Origin: Bufo bufo
Lineage: Eukaryota; Chordata; Amphibia; Anura; Bufonidae
DNA: 64,000 nucleotides
Assembly: GCF_905171765.1 (NCBI RefSeq)
Contig: NC_053390.1
Span: forward strand, 309,059,466-309,123,465
Direction: 5' to 3'
Position numbers and translations under genes: made by a program. Every line of letters starts with the position of its first letter. Position 1 is the stretch's first letter. Under the pieces are notes generated by a model, which saw only the letters and a program-made list of their open reading frames with translations, had not been told where the DNA came from and ran no database searches. Positions 23,501 to 33,240 of the stretch are shown here, one piece after another.

Positions 23501-25747
23501 ATAATACACTGCATTATTCTCTGCAGGTTTTGCAGCTTTATATGGATGTTTATAGAAACAGGCCAGAACTTGTTAAAAAAAGCAAGCTTCTACTCCCCCC
23601 CCCCCCCCCCAACCGATCCCCACTGTTGGCGTTTCAATGCTGCTCTGGTCCTATTGCTCTGCGCTAGAAAGGCCTGGTAGATGGTGATACAGTTGAATAC
23701 TGCGGCAAGGGGGGCAGTATTCTGTGCTGCACTGTGGTATTTGATTCTGATGGAGCTATATTTAGTGCTGCACTGTGGTATTTGGTTCTGCTGGGGTAGT
23801 ATTTTGTGCTGCACTGTGGTATTTGGTTCTGCTGGGGCTGTATTTTGTACTGCACTGTGGTATTTGGTTCTGCTGGGGCTGTATTTTGTACTGCACTGTG
23901 GTATTTGGTTCTGCTGGGGCTGTATTTTGTACTGCACTGTGGTATTTGGTTCTGCTGGGGCAGTATTTTGTGCTGCACTGTGGTATCTGGTTCTGATGGG
24001 GCAGTATTTAGTGCTGCACTGTGGTATTTGGTTCTGATGGGGCAGTATTTTGTATTTGGTTCTGCTGGGGCAGTATTTGGTTCTGCTGGGGCAGTATTTT
24101 GTGCTGCACTGTGGTATCTGGTTCTGATGGGGCAGTATTTTGTGCTGCACTGTGGTATTTTGTTCTGCTGGGGCAGTATTTTATGTTGCACTACAGTATT
24201 GGTGCCCCTGCCCACTTGTGTTTTCCCTGCCTCCTTGTGTTTCCCTCCTTCTGTCAATTTGGACCCCCTCCTACAACAAAGGGTCACTTTTACACCTTTT
24301 CCAGGGCCACTTTACGTTCCCTGCACAGACCATGTTTAAAGACAGGCAAGTAAATTTCGATTTTATGTGAGAAAATAATCTGTGTGCCTCTTGTGGGGAT
24401 TCGCTCTGGTAGTTAGGATTAGCGGGTGCAGCACAGAGGTAAAGTACAAGTTCTTGGTTCAAAACATCAGTGTTTATCCACATCGTTCACACATATGAAA
24501 AGTTTATCACGTGTTGTAGCAGCAACTGGTTGGTCTCTTGCTGTTGCTTATTAGCCTCTTGTTGGTGCAGGTTGGTCTCTCGCTGCTGTAGATTAGCTTC
24601 CACGAGGACCTTCACAACAGCCTCCATTTTGTTGTGGGGTACGGGCTGTAATACCGCTGGTTTGATGTACGACCTACAACCGTGCCCAAAAATGCAAACC
24701 AACAAAATATATCGGAGTTCACGCCAGCCTCACTGCGCTTGCCCGCATCCTCCACCAAATGTGGGGATTCGCTCTGGTAGTTAGGATTAGCGGGTGCAGC
24801 ACAGAGGTAAAGTACAAGTTCTTGGTTCAAAACATCAGTGTTTATTCACACGTGAAAGCAAAACAAAAACGCAAGTTGCTTGGTGATCGTTCACACACAT
24901 GAAAAGTTCATATGCAAAACAGTGACCTTTTCCCCCTCGGTGTTACTTCACACCCTGTTGGAAGTTCTGCTTTGTCAAGTCCACAGGCAAGCTTTAGGTG
25001 GCCTTTTCGCCCTCGAAGGGGTCTGAGCCCTCCAGCCCGACTCAAGCCGCGGATCCCAACACAGCCCTCAGATCACAGACCTCCTGAGCTTCACTGTCAG
25101 ACGGAGGTAATCCTCTCCACCGGAGCTGCAGTGCTGACTGGTTTTTATGCCTGGAAAAACCTGGCCTGGAACATGGGGAGTAGTCACCCACCCAGCACTT
25201 TGACTACTCCCAGTAAGAGCCGTCCTGGATCAGCTATTACAGCCATACTAAGTATCAAGGTGTCAAACAGCCACTGCTGCTGACACATAAAAACCAACTC
25301 TTACTCCACTGAGGCCAGGAACCTCGGTGACAAGTACCTATCATCCACGATGATTCCTTGTACCTTCTTACACTCTATATAATATTGTTACATCACGGCC
25401 GCACTGCAGTATATGGGCTGAATATTACGAACCAATACAACATGGATCCATAATAGAGATGTATACATGAGGCCTAAACTGTATTCTGGAAAGACCACTT
25501 TAATAATATACAGCAATGTCAGAAAGCCAAGAGCTTGATCAATAAGAAAACCTATTACCTGTGTTAGCGCCACCTCTAGACTGAGTGCAAGTGGCAGCTG
25601 GTGAGTGATAGGGACGCAGTCACATAATGTAAGGCAGCCAGGTGTTCTGCGTCCCAGAAGAGCCCCGCTCACTGTGCTGTGCGGATAGCGTGCAGCATGT
25701 AAAATCATCTTCACATACACACGTGTGCTCAGCTCAACCTCACACAT
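20344..25747 (-). CDS. EMC9: ER membrane protein complex subunit 9, complete coding region
   Basis: Soluble subunit of the EMC insertase, known to sit in the cytosolic cap and to be interchangeable with EMC8. Coding exons in order: 25747-25559, 23317-23241, 21426-21357, 21273-21176, 20524-20344. All junctions are GT-AG and phases are consistent, giving 204 residues against about 208 in human. Family features seen: N-terminus MCEVELSTRVYVKMILHAAR, TLCDCVPI, LALSLEVALTQ, an AGFYQAN segment, WVPKDKTLVMW and FDTHLDDIRADW. It has the MPN-like UPF0172 fold without metalloprotease residues. LVMW and WVPKDK favour EMC9 over EMC8, as does the position between PSME1 and PSME2. The start is family-aligned; an acceptor-like TTTTGCAG ends one base before the ATG, pointing to a non-coding first exon upstream. 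Confidence 0.95.
20846..20960. repeat. short palindrome in EMC9 intron 4
   Basis: CATTGACTATAATGGGATC and CACTAATGCC blocks are repeated inverted. A relative with the same CCCCATTGACTATAATGGG core is at 33466-33605. Confidence 0.7.
21176..21273 (-). CDS. EMC9: EMC9 coding exon 4
   Basis: 98 nt from acceptor TATGCCTAG to donor GTAAGT; encodes MDNEHLSPSPGVPPLTVL then HQNSNKQWVPKDKT. Confidence 0.94.
21357..21426 (-). CDS. EMC9: EMC9 coding exon 3
   Basis: 70 nt between TTTTTAG and GTAAGA; encodes INSATLRSASLIAEYQDD then AVLIL. Confidence 0.93.
21634..21986. repeat. palindromic MITE, TWA-duplication family, with a hAT MITE nested in it
   Basis: TAA at 21631-21633 and 21987-21989; ends GGGTATGGTTACACAG and GTACCTGTACCC. 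The inner insertion is at 21818-21950. Confidence 0.65.
21818..21950. repeat. hAT-type palindromic MITE carrying a ZNF143/THAP11-like motif
   Basis: Flanked by CATTATAT (21810-21817) and CATTATCT (21951-21958), a 7/8 match. Tips TAGGGATGC and AAGGGATGC. Each arm has ACTACAACT(C/T)CCA next to CCCTCCAGCTGTTG. Same family as 53085-53231. Confidence 0.8.
22799..23092. repeat. 294-bp inverted-repeat MITE, copy 1
   Basis: Ends CCATATTGCTTCCTTTGCTG-like and its complement. A sister copy of equal length is at 63463-63756, and about 70 bp after the right end are also shared (to 23165). Confidence 0.8.
23241..23317 (-). CDS. EMC9: EMC9 coding exon 2
   Basis: 77 nt between GCCCACAG and GTGAAC; encodes IDSWSALQGLVIAGFY then QANSGLRDS, aligned to the AGYYxAN region of the family. 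Confidence 0.94.
23710..24201. repeat. 41-bp minisatellite, about 12 copies
   Basis: Unit GTATTTTGTACTGCACTGTG plus GTATTTGGTTCTGCTGGGGC and one base, with shortened units near 24050. Because 41 is not a multiple of 3 and the unit lacks stops in most frames, several 100-200 residue open frames run through it on both strands. None is a gene. It lies in EMC9 intron 1. Confidence 0.95.
24392..25372 (-). mobile_element. LTR retrotransposon with large internal deletion (Gypsy-like)
   Basis: On the - strand: 5' LTR 25372-24760 (starts TGTAAGAAGG, ends CCCCACA), a TTTGGTGGAGGATGCGGGC primer-site-like stretch, a short gag-like piece, then the 3' end of the second LTR (about 24510-24392), identical or nearly so. 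Flanked by CTCT at 24388-24391 and 25373-25376. No protease, reverse transcriptase or integrase remains. Confidence 0.8.
24487..24627 (-). pseudogene. LTR retrotransposon gag N-terminal fragment
   Basis: Starts MEAVVKVLVEANLQQRE and continues as a glutamine/glutamate-rich coil (about 47 residues), just downstream of the putative primer-binding site. The rest of gag is lost to the internal deletion. Gypsy-type assignment is by general resemblance. Confidence 0.55.
25559..25747 (-). CDS. EMC9: EMC9 first coding exon
   Basis: 63 codons from ATG (25747) to ACACAG followed by donor GTAATAGG. Starts MCEVELSTRVYVKMILHAAR. The ATG lies one base after an acceptor-like TTTTGCAG. Confidence 0.95.
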
Positions 25748-25759
25748 CCTGCAAAATAT

Positions 25760-26087
25760 AAATTGACGTAATATATAAACATCCATAGTAAAATATCTGA
25801 CATAGCGTGTGGTTACGTGGATTGGGGTTTACCTGCCCCAAATTTACCAACTGCTACACTGGTAAGTATGCATGGCGGGGGTGGCTGTGTTACATAACTG
25901 CCACTTGCCTCCATTGGCCATAATTGGAAATAACTCCGATCTTGACGTTTTAACCTCTTAGATGTCAATGGTGACCACAGCATCTAAGGGAACCCGCTCT
26001 GTCACCTGACCATGGCCGCTGGGGGTCTACTGAAGACAGGCAGGGTCTAATAGGATAGCACTGCAATACAGAAGTATTCAAATAATA
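25760..26087. other. EMC9: EMC9 5' intron, no recognised feature
   Basis: Non-coding sequence between the EMC9 ATG exon and the foldback at 26088. Confidence 0.45.
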
Positions 26088-26818
26088 AACAGGACTTGGA
26101 GTGAATTGAACAAATAGCATCTTTGATGCGATAAATGTGCGTTTTTTTATCTCAACACCCTCAATGTCTATTAACTCCTCTTGACCCGATAAGCCTTTAG
26201 CGTTATTGCAGAGATGCACGCCCAACTGGTTTCACCGGTGCACCTATGGCCCTTGAAGAAGCCGTTAGGCGAAACCGGTCAGACGGGCATCTTGCTTTAA
26301 ATGAAGGCCTATTTTAATGTTTTATCTTGTAAGTAGAAAATGAAAGCAGCATTTTTCTGTAAAACACATGGATCTACCTATGGTATTCGTGTTTTCCTTC
26401 TTCTTTTCCTGAGTTTCTATCCAGGAATATCCTTCAGATAGGTATAAGAAGAAAAAGCACACTACAGGATCTCCATCAAGAAGTGGAGCATATCCCTCAC
26501 CTGTCGGCTAGACGTGCAAAGAAAAGAGAACTGGATCAGCTTCAGCTTTAGGGCCCTTGCACACAACCGTATGCATAGTAACCAATGATGCTGTGCGCTC
26601 CCGTGTGCACGATCAATGCCGCTCCGGGACATATGGCCTGCTCATGGACCGTATATCTCAGAGGGCATACGGTCGTGTGCAAGGGCCCTAATCTGTGATA
26701 ACGATAAAGGCTCATCGGGTCAAGAAGAGTTAATGGATGGAGAGGAAAAAAAAACGCACATTTAACATTTCAAAGATGCTATATGTTCAGTTCACTCCAA
26801 GTCCTGTTTATTATTTGA
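26088..26818. repeat. long foldback element interrupted by a MITE
   Basis: TCAAATAATAAACAGG at 26088 pairs with the complement ending at 26818; the arms also share GTGAATTGAACA-like, CGATAAATGTGCG-like and CTTGACCCGAT blocks. Near the centre is GAAGAAGCCGTTAGGCGAAA, resembling a motif common in frog repeats. A TWA-family MITE sits in the right arm at 26551-26688. Confidence 0.75.
26551..26688. repeat. palindromic MITE, TWA family, nested
   Basis: GGGCCCTTGCACACAACCGTATG at the left, split here as GGGCCCTTGCACAC and AACCGTATG, and its complement at the right. Flanks are TTA and TAA. Nested in 26088-26818. Confidence 0.75.
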
Positions 26819-26915
26819 CAGTTTTTACCCTTTAATCACAGGAAGGTTGTGATAATTTTAATTGTTTATATATCTACTCTGTCTGTTTTGATTATTTAAA
26901 TGGATTGTGTCATCT

Positions 26916-27011
26916 CAGACATTGGGGGCAGATCACTAGGATATGCTCCCATTGTCTGATAGGTGCGGGTCCCACCTATTAGACAATGGGGGCATATCCT
27001 AGAGAGATGGA
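26916..27011. repeat. short palindrome
   Basis: AGGATATGCTCCCATTGTCT is repeated inverted about the centre near 26970. Confidence 0.75.
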
Positions 27012-27054
27012 AATACCCCTTTAACAGAATACAGAAGTATTACATTGTATCTTA

Positions 27055-27271
27055 CAAATATCCAGAAAGAGAGCTTTCTTTTAGCGCTGTATAAAATTCT
27101 AACTTTTATTGTTACAGCTTTGAAAACACACTCACGAGGAAATCCATGTTCTTAACCATACCATGGATGTTATTCGAAATGCATGAACCTCTGATGTTTT
27201 CAAAGGTGTGACAGTAAAAGTTAGAATTTTCTACAGCGCTGGAAGAAGCCTCTCTCTTTCTGGATATTTGT
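27055..27271. repeat. foldback element
   Basis: ACAAATATCCAGAAAGAGAG pairs with the right end near 27250-27271; AATTCTAACTTTTA and AACATC blocks also pair. It lies just left of the 4.4-kb hAT-like insertion. Confidence 0.75.
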
Positions 27272-27489
27272 GATTTCCTTGTGTGCACTACCTGCTAAGT
27301 CAGGGGTCGGCAATTTAAGAAAAAAAATCAAAGTTGAAGCGCTCAGCGTGCACTGCAATACAGAAAAGTCATAGAACACAAACTGTATGGGACAATAAAA
27401 TAATCAGTTTAACTCACCACTCAATGCGACCCTTGTTCCTGACTATCTTTGCAAAGACGATCCAGCTTTAGTTCATGAGGAGACTTTTA

Positions 27490-27799
27490 GGGCTCTTTCA
27501 CACGAGCGGATGCCGTGCGTGGAATCCGCTGCGTGAATGAAAGCCAAGCCCCGCTCCGGACAGCAGAGACACGGAGCAGTAACATGACTGATAATGCTCC
27601 GTGCCTCTCTGTGACCTTTTTACTACAAAATCACGGTGACAACTTTATCTCACTGTGATTTTGTAGTAAAAAGGTCACAGAGAGGCACGGAGCATTATCA
27701 GTCATGTTACTGCTCCGTGTCTCTGCTGTCCGGAGCGGGGCTTGGCTGTCATTCACGCAGCGGATTCCACGCACGGCAACCGCTCGTGTGAAAGAGCCC
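27490..27799. repeat. near-perfect 310-bp palindromic MITE, TWA family
   Basis: TTA at 27487-27489 and 27800-27802; tips GGGCTCTTTCACACGAGCGG and complement. The arms match almost base for base up to a short centre near 27645. Confidence 0.9.
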
Positions 27800-27804
27800 T
27801 TAGG

Positions 27805-28235
27805 TCCCTCTGGCAATCACATGTAGGCTCACTATCCTCCACACCCCCTAAAGTTCTCAGAAGCTTTCTCCCCATTCCCCCCCAGCAATCACATGTAGGC
27901 TCATTATCCTCCACACCCCCTAAGGTTGTCAGAAGCTTATTCCACATTGTCCCCTCATTTTCCCAAGTAGTCCCATACAGGCTCAACATCCTCCCACCCC
28001 CCAAAAGTTGTCAGAATCTTGCTCCCCATTCCCCCAGCAATCATATGCAGGCTCGATATCTTCCAACACCCCCAAAGTTGTCAGAAGTTCGCTCCACATT
28101 GTCCCCAGCAGTTACATGCAGGCTCACCATTCTCCCACCCACCCAAAGTTGTCAGAACCTTGCCCCACATTGTCCCCCCATAAGTCACATGCAGACTCGC
28201 CATCCTAAACCCATCCGCAATTTAGTCACAAAGCT
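27805..28235. repeat. tandem repeat, unit about 70-80 bp
   Basis: Five to six degenerate units of CAATCACATGTAGGCTCA, CTCCACACCCCCTAAAGTTGT-like and CAGAAGCTT blocks. C-rich; produces a proline/serine open frame (27742-28683) with no gene features. Confidence 0.85.
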
Positions 28236-28630
28236 TCCCCCATTCCCCAAGCTCACTATCAACCTTCCATCTGACGGTTCCCTCACATCATCCCCTGCTG
28301 TCCCCTATGCCACTACTACTCCTTACCCTCTGCTGTCACCTGTGCCACTCAGGGCCGTATTTAACGAGGGGCAAAAGGGGCAGCTTTCCCGGGCCCAGTT
28401 GCTCCTGGGGGGCCCAAGGAAGCTGCCTCTTCAGCCCCGCTGGCCACTGGTGACGTGGGGAGCGGCAGCAGGACACAGGGAAATAAGCGCTTCCATTGTG
28501 GAAGCGCTCATCTCTATAGTCATCTGTATCGCCGTCCTCAGGACAGCGATACAGATGGAAGTGCTGCGGCGGGGCAGGGAAGGGAGAGGCGTCTCGCTTC
28601 CCCGTCCCTCTGATAGGCTGCGGGCACTAC

Positions 28631-29520
28631 TACTGGCACATGATTGGAGGGCATCTATGGGGGCACCTGTTACTGGCACATGATTGGGGGGCATCTATGG
28701 GGGCACTTGTTACTGGCACATGATTGGGGGGCATCTATGGGGGCACTTGTTACTGGCACATGATTGGGGGCATCTATGGGGGCACCTGTTACTGGCACAT
28801 GATTGGGGGGCATCTATGGGGACACCTGTTACTGGCACATGATTGGGGGCATCTATGGGGGCACTTGTTACTGGCACATGATTGGTGGGCATCTATGGGG
28901 GCACTTGTTATTGGAACATGATTGGGGGGCATCTATGGGGGCACCTGTTACTGGCACATGATAGGGGGGCATCAAGGGGGCACTTGTTACTGGCACATGA
29001 TTGGGGGGCATCTATGGGGGCACCTGTTACTGGCACATGATTTGGGGGCATATATGGGGGCACTTGTTACTGGGACATGATTGGGGTGCATCTATGGGGG
29101 CACCTGTTACTGGCACATGATTGGGGTGCATCTATGGGGGCACTTGTTACTGGCACATGATTGGGGGGAATCTATGGGGGCACCTGTTACTGGCACATGA
29201 TTGGGGTGCATCTATGGGGGCACTTGTTACTGGCACATGATTGGGGGGAATCTATGGGGGCACCTGTTACTGGCACATGATTGGGGGGCATCTATGGGGG
29301 CGCCTGTTACTGTCACATGATTGGGGGGCATCTATGGGGGCACTTGTTACTGGCACATGATTGGTGGGCATCTATAGGGGCATTTGTTACTGGCACATGA
29401 TTGGGGGGCATCTATGGGGGCACCTGTTTCTGGCACATGATAGGGGGGCATCTATGGGGGCACTTGTTACTGGCACATGATTGGGGGGCATCTATGGGGG
29501 CACTTGTTACTGGCACATTA
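28631..29520. repeat. 40-bp minisatellite, about 22 copies
   Basis: Unit TACTGGCACATGATTGGGGG plus GCATCTATGGGGGCACCTGT, mostly 39-40 bp, G-rich on the + strand. It decays rightward into shorter related units (GGGGGCACTA, ACATTATGGGG) to about 30480. Open frames here are repeat artefacts. Confidence 0.97.
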
Positions 29521-30480
29521 TTGGTGGCACTTTTTACTGGTACATTATTGGGTGGCACTATGGGGGCATCTATGGGGGCACTTCTTACTGGCACATTATT
29601 GGGGGCACTATGGGGGCATCTACTGAGGCCACAAAGAAGGGGTATTTTATATGGGGGAAGGGGGGAGAGGAACACTATGGGGGCTTCTACTGAGGCCACA
29701 AAGAAGGAGTATTTTATATGGGGGGCTCTGTATAGGGGTATTTTTTACTGGGGCACATTATGGTGGGCACTAAGAAGGGGTATTTTATACTTGCAAATTA
29801 TGGGGGACACTAAGGGCACCTACTGGGGCACTACATATGGGGCATTTTATATTGGTACATTATGAGGGGCACTAGGAAGAAGGGAAAGAGGAGCACTATG
29901 GGGCATTTACTGGGGGCACTATATAGGGGTATTTTATACTGGCACATTATGGGGGCACTATGGGGACATTAGCTTAACTGGGGGCATTAAAAGGGGGTAT
30001 TTTTTGCACTGACACATTATAAGGAGAATTATTACTACTGGGGGGCATTATTACTACTTGGGGTCTTTGGGGAACATGATGGGGCACAGTGGGGACATGT
30101 TGGGGCACAGTGGGGACATGTTGGGGGCACTGTAGGAGCACTATTACTACCATAGTAGTATGCTCTAGCAGAAAATTATTCCTATTGGTGGGACTTTTGG
30201 GAGCACTATTACTGTGGGGGCACCTTGGCACAATATCAACTTACCACAATTATTTTTGGGGGACGTTATGTTTACACTATTAGTGTCGGGGCACTATCTG
30301 CCGGGAGCAGTTATTATAGGGCACTGTGTGCCAATAATTATTGAAGGGCACTATCTGCATGGTACTACTATTATCAGGGGGTTTATCTGTTTCTGCAGTA
30401 TAATATTGGGGAGCACAGCGGCACAGTATTGGGGGTGGTAGGATGATTTGTCCAGAAGATGGGAGGATGATGGAAAAGTA
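29521..30480. repeat. degenerate G-rich minisatellite tail
   Basis: Irregular repeats of GGGGGCACTATGGGG, TTACTGGCACATTA and GGTATTTTATA motifs continue the 28631 array within the hAT-like element. Confidence 0.8.
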
Positions 30481-31767
30481 GTAAACTAAGATTTTGTTTG
30501 TCAAACTGCAGAGACGAGAAATGGCTGAAGAATGGTGGTCTGGTCTGAAAGGAGAAGATGAGGAAAGAGAACATCTACATCAAAGAGATGTCACTGGATG
30601 TAAGAGGTATGTGGCGCTGTATTAGGCCGAATGTACACGGCCGTGTTCCACGGCCGAGAGCGGTCCGTGTTGTGCCGGGCTGGATTCCTGTTCAGAGCAG
30701 GAGCGCACGGCGTCATTGGTTGCTACGACGCCGTGCGCTTCATGCCGCCGCTGCACTACAGTAATACACTATACGAGTGTATTACTTTTTTATTTCAGAA
30801 TTACCTCAGGATGAAGTTTGATTCCAGTATTGGCTGGTTTTATCTGGATTTACCTGTGTGTGGAATGACATCTTAGGATCATCGCTGATGGGTGCACAGC
30901 GTTGCTGGGGGAGATTTCCTGGTCACTGATTTGGTGTTGAGTCAGTGGCGGGAAAATGTTCGTCTTTTGCTCATCGCGAGATTACGCCGATCTGACTTTG
31001 TGAGCAAGAGGAGATTCCTGGATACAGGCGGTGCTGGGCTCCTTCACAGGGGTGTGTGGCTGGGCTCCAGAACGGTTAGTGCAGCCCCTTGGGCTCCTTA
31101 CCAGGCTGATTTACATATATATATAAAATCATTTTTTACACTTAATAAAACCACTCAGAGATATGGGACAGGTATATTGCGGACATGCTAGCGGTGATCT
31201 AGCCGTGCATGTCCGCATCTCTATAGGGTAAAAAGAGGTGACAGAATCCCTTTAAGGTTACCCTAAATAAAGCATTGCGGCCAGTTTTATTCCAACTATA
31301 ACCATCTCCTTAACTGTCACTTGTGTCACTATTACTCCCATCCCTGTCACCTGTGTCATTAATCCCACCTCTATGCTGTCAGCTTCGCCAGCAGAACAGC
31401 AGTCGAGGAACACTAATGGTACAGCAGCCAGCCCGTGAGGCAGTGGAATCTGAAGATGGCTGGCACTGCGGGAAGCGTGAGGGGCGGGCCTTGGTGATGG
31501 GTTCTGTATAGCGCATCAGTACTCAGCCAGCCAACCGTGAGGCAGTGGAGTCTCGTAGCTGGTTGGCACTGCGGGAAGCATGTGAGTCTGAATTTTTTTA
31601 AATTAAAGGTGCAGTGCGTTGCGATGCAGGTGTAACTGCGTGCCAGTCAAATATGGCTTGCGTGCCATCACTGGCACGCGTGCCAGGGATTGCCGACCCC
31701 CTGTGCTAAGTCTTGCTTTGGAAGCGTGAGCTACCTTTTTTGTATTGTATATTGAAAAAAAGTGGGA

Positions 31768-31850
31768 CTAGAATTTTTTTTTTAATGGTTTAAACATTTT
31801 TATTAAATATTTGTACACATTACATAATGACAGAACTTTTAGGGAATGCT
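31768..31850 (-). mobile_element. short LINE 3'-end fragment
   Basis: A T run then TTTATTAAATATTTGTACACATTACAT-type sequence (given in part) resembles the antisense LINE 3' end at 6810-6907. Very short; assignment tentative. Confidence 0.4.
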
Positions 31851-31924
31851 CCATTGTGGTGGATATGCTGCAGACTGGCCAGTGGAGTAATGCGCCAAAG
31901 ATCTGCAGCTTATTGCTGTACCAG

Positions 31925-32352
31925 GAGGGATGAGCGAACGTCTGTTTTCAAGTTCGGCCCACAGGGTTCGGGATTAGAGATGAGCGAACTTCTGTTTTAA
32001 GTTCGGCGTCTAAAGTTCGGCTTCCGGTTAGCGGAGGATCCCGATATGGATTCCGAATTCCGTTGTGGTCCGTGGTAGCGGAATCAATAATTGATTCCGC
32101 TACCACGGACCACAACGGAATTCGGAATCCATATCGGGATCCTCCGCTAACCGGAAGCCGAACTTTAGACGCCGAACTTAAAACAGAAGTTCGCTCATCT
32201 CTATTCGGGATATCTAAGAATTCCGTTATGGATTCCACTACCACGGACCAAAACTTAAGGTCCGTGGTAGCAGAATTCGTAACGGAATTCTTAGATAATC
32301 TGAAACCGAACCTTGTACGCCAAACTTGAAAACAGACGTTCGCTCAACACTA
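31925..32352. repeat. hAT-type MITE (outer), interrupted by a same-family MITE
   Basis: TGTACCAG at 31917-31924 and 32353-32360. Tips GAGGGATGAGCGAAC and TAGTGTTGAGCGAAC are mutated forms of TAGAGATGAGCGAAC. The inner copy is at 31975-32203. Confidence 0.85.
31975..32203. repeat. hAT-type MITE (inner), near-perfect palindrome
   Basis: TTCGGGAT at 31967-31974 and 32204-32211; tips TAGAGATGAGCGAACTTCTG and complement. It is inserted into an older member of its own family. Confidence 0.9.
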
Positions 32353-32639
32353 TGTACCAGTAATTGGCGAACCTCATCCACATGATGCTGATAAAATCCA
32401 CTTTACTGCTGCGGATTTGTGGTGTATTTTTAGGAATCGCTATTCCAAGCATCCAAGGAACAGAAATGGCGCCGGGTACCCAGCTATGGAATACTCTCTG
32501 CTGACTTCTACTGATACAGCATCACAGGGGGTTATAGCAGGCAGGGGAGGCTTTGTGGACCGCTGACAGTCACTGTGCTGACACAGGGAGCACCCACCAT
32601 ACCCCTATCCCTGGTCACTATCCACAGCAGGGACATACC

Positions 32640-32965
32640 TGCACTCCCTCTACCTTACTGCCGCCAGCACACATCATCATCATCATCATCACTATGTCAT
32701 TCATACTGACGGTCGGGAACTAACCTGTCAGCTCCCGGGTCACAGCTTCACCGGCTGCTTGTCTCCGCCCTCAAACTCCTCTGATTGGTGAAGACGCATG
32801 ACAACGCCCGGGTGGCGAGCAGTGATTGGTGGAGCTCTGGCTACTTCCGCTTATGCTGCCAAGAGATCGTGAAGGGGCGGTACGCCGAGCTGCTGCGGCG
32901 GACACGTGGTCATCTCGCTCATTCTCGTGTTTAATTGGCTGAATGGAAGAATTCGGCTCACGTGA
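32640..32965 (-). promoter_or_regulatory. EMC9: GC-rich promoter region, likely EMC9 (possibly bidirectional)
   Basis: The only CpG-rich, non-repeat stretch between EMC9 and PSME2. It has inverted CCAAT boxes (ATTGG at about 32781, 32824 and 32934), which face the - strand gene, a GGGGCGG box near 32874, and two CACGTG E-boxes (about 32901 and 32959). A donor-like CAG|GTTAGT on the - strand ends at 32725 and could splice to the acceptor before the EMC9 ATG. The link to EMC9 over about 7 kb is inferred. Confidence 0.6.
32725..32830 (-). other. EMC9: putative non-coding first exon of EMC9
   Basis: The 3' boundary is set by donor CAG|GTTAGT (32725). The 5' end is unknown and given only roughly. 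The exon would join to 25748 just before the start codon. Confidence 0.4.
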
Positions 32966-33104
32966 TATGGGCTCACTTGAAGAACATGAGCACAGACAAC
33001 CTACCGTAGTAGGTACTGGTGAGGGATGGGTCTGTGCCTTTGTCCAGGTGTGTTATGTAATATTTCACTGTTATAAGAAAGTATGGTTTGAAGGAGATAT
33101 TACT

Positions 33105-33240
33105 AGAGATGAGCGAATTTCATATTTTGAAATTTGCGCTTCGTTTGGTGGTAAAAGCAGAATTGCGTTATGGATTCCGTTACCACGGACCATAACGCAA
33201 TTCCATAACGGAATGCCTTTAGAGGCATTTCGTTATTCAT
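33105..33240. repeat. hAT-type MITE, left part, broken up by later insertions
   Basis: Starts TAGAGATGAGCGAATTTC; contains TAACGCAATT and GGAATGCCTTTAGAGGCA as at 12002-12203. Its remaining part seems to resume at 33345-33366 (GATCCGTTATGCAGGCCATA) after a CR1 tail fragment. Confidence 0.65.

Larger units (their letters stand above)
27301..31703. mobile_element. 4.4-kb hAT-type non-autonomous transposon (Charlie-like tips)
   Basis: Perfect 8-bp duplication TGCTAAGT at 27293-27300 and 31704-31711. Tips CAGGGGTCGGCAAT and CAGGGGGTCGGCAAT. No transposase is readable. The cargo includes a nested palindromic MITE, a ~75-bp tandem repeat, a 40-bp minisatellite, G-rich degenerate repeats to about 30480, and two copies of a GTGAGGCAGTGGA block (31435 and 31539). 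It lies in the inferred 5' intron of EMC9. Confidence 0.85.

Noticed and set aside
23590..24339. Overlapping open frames of 118-207 residues on both strands
   Set aside because: All are translations of the 41-bp minisatellite, whose length shifts frame each unit; no family features and no splice context.
27742..28683. 313-residue serine/proline-rich open frame
   Set aside because: Runs through the palindromic MITE and a ~75-bp tandem repeat; no domain and no splice signals.
28724..29865. Open frames rich in GGTCYWHMIGG-type repeats, and a possible CRISPR-like array
   Set aside because: A 40-bp minisatellite with no unique spacers between repeats, in a vertebrate genome and inside a hAT-like element.
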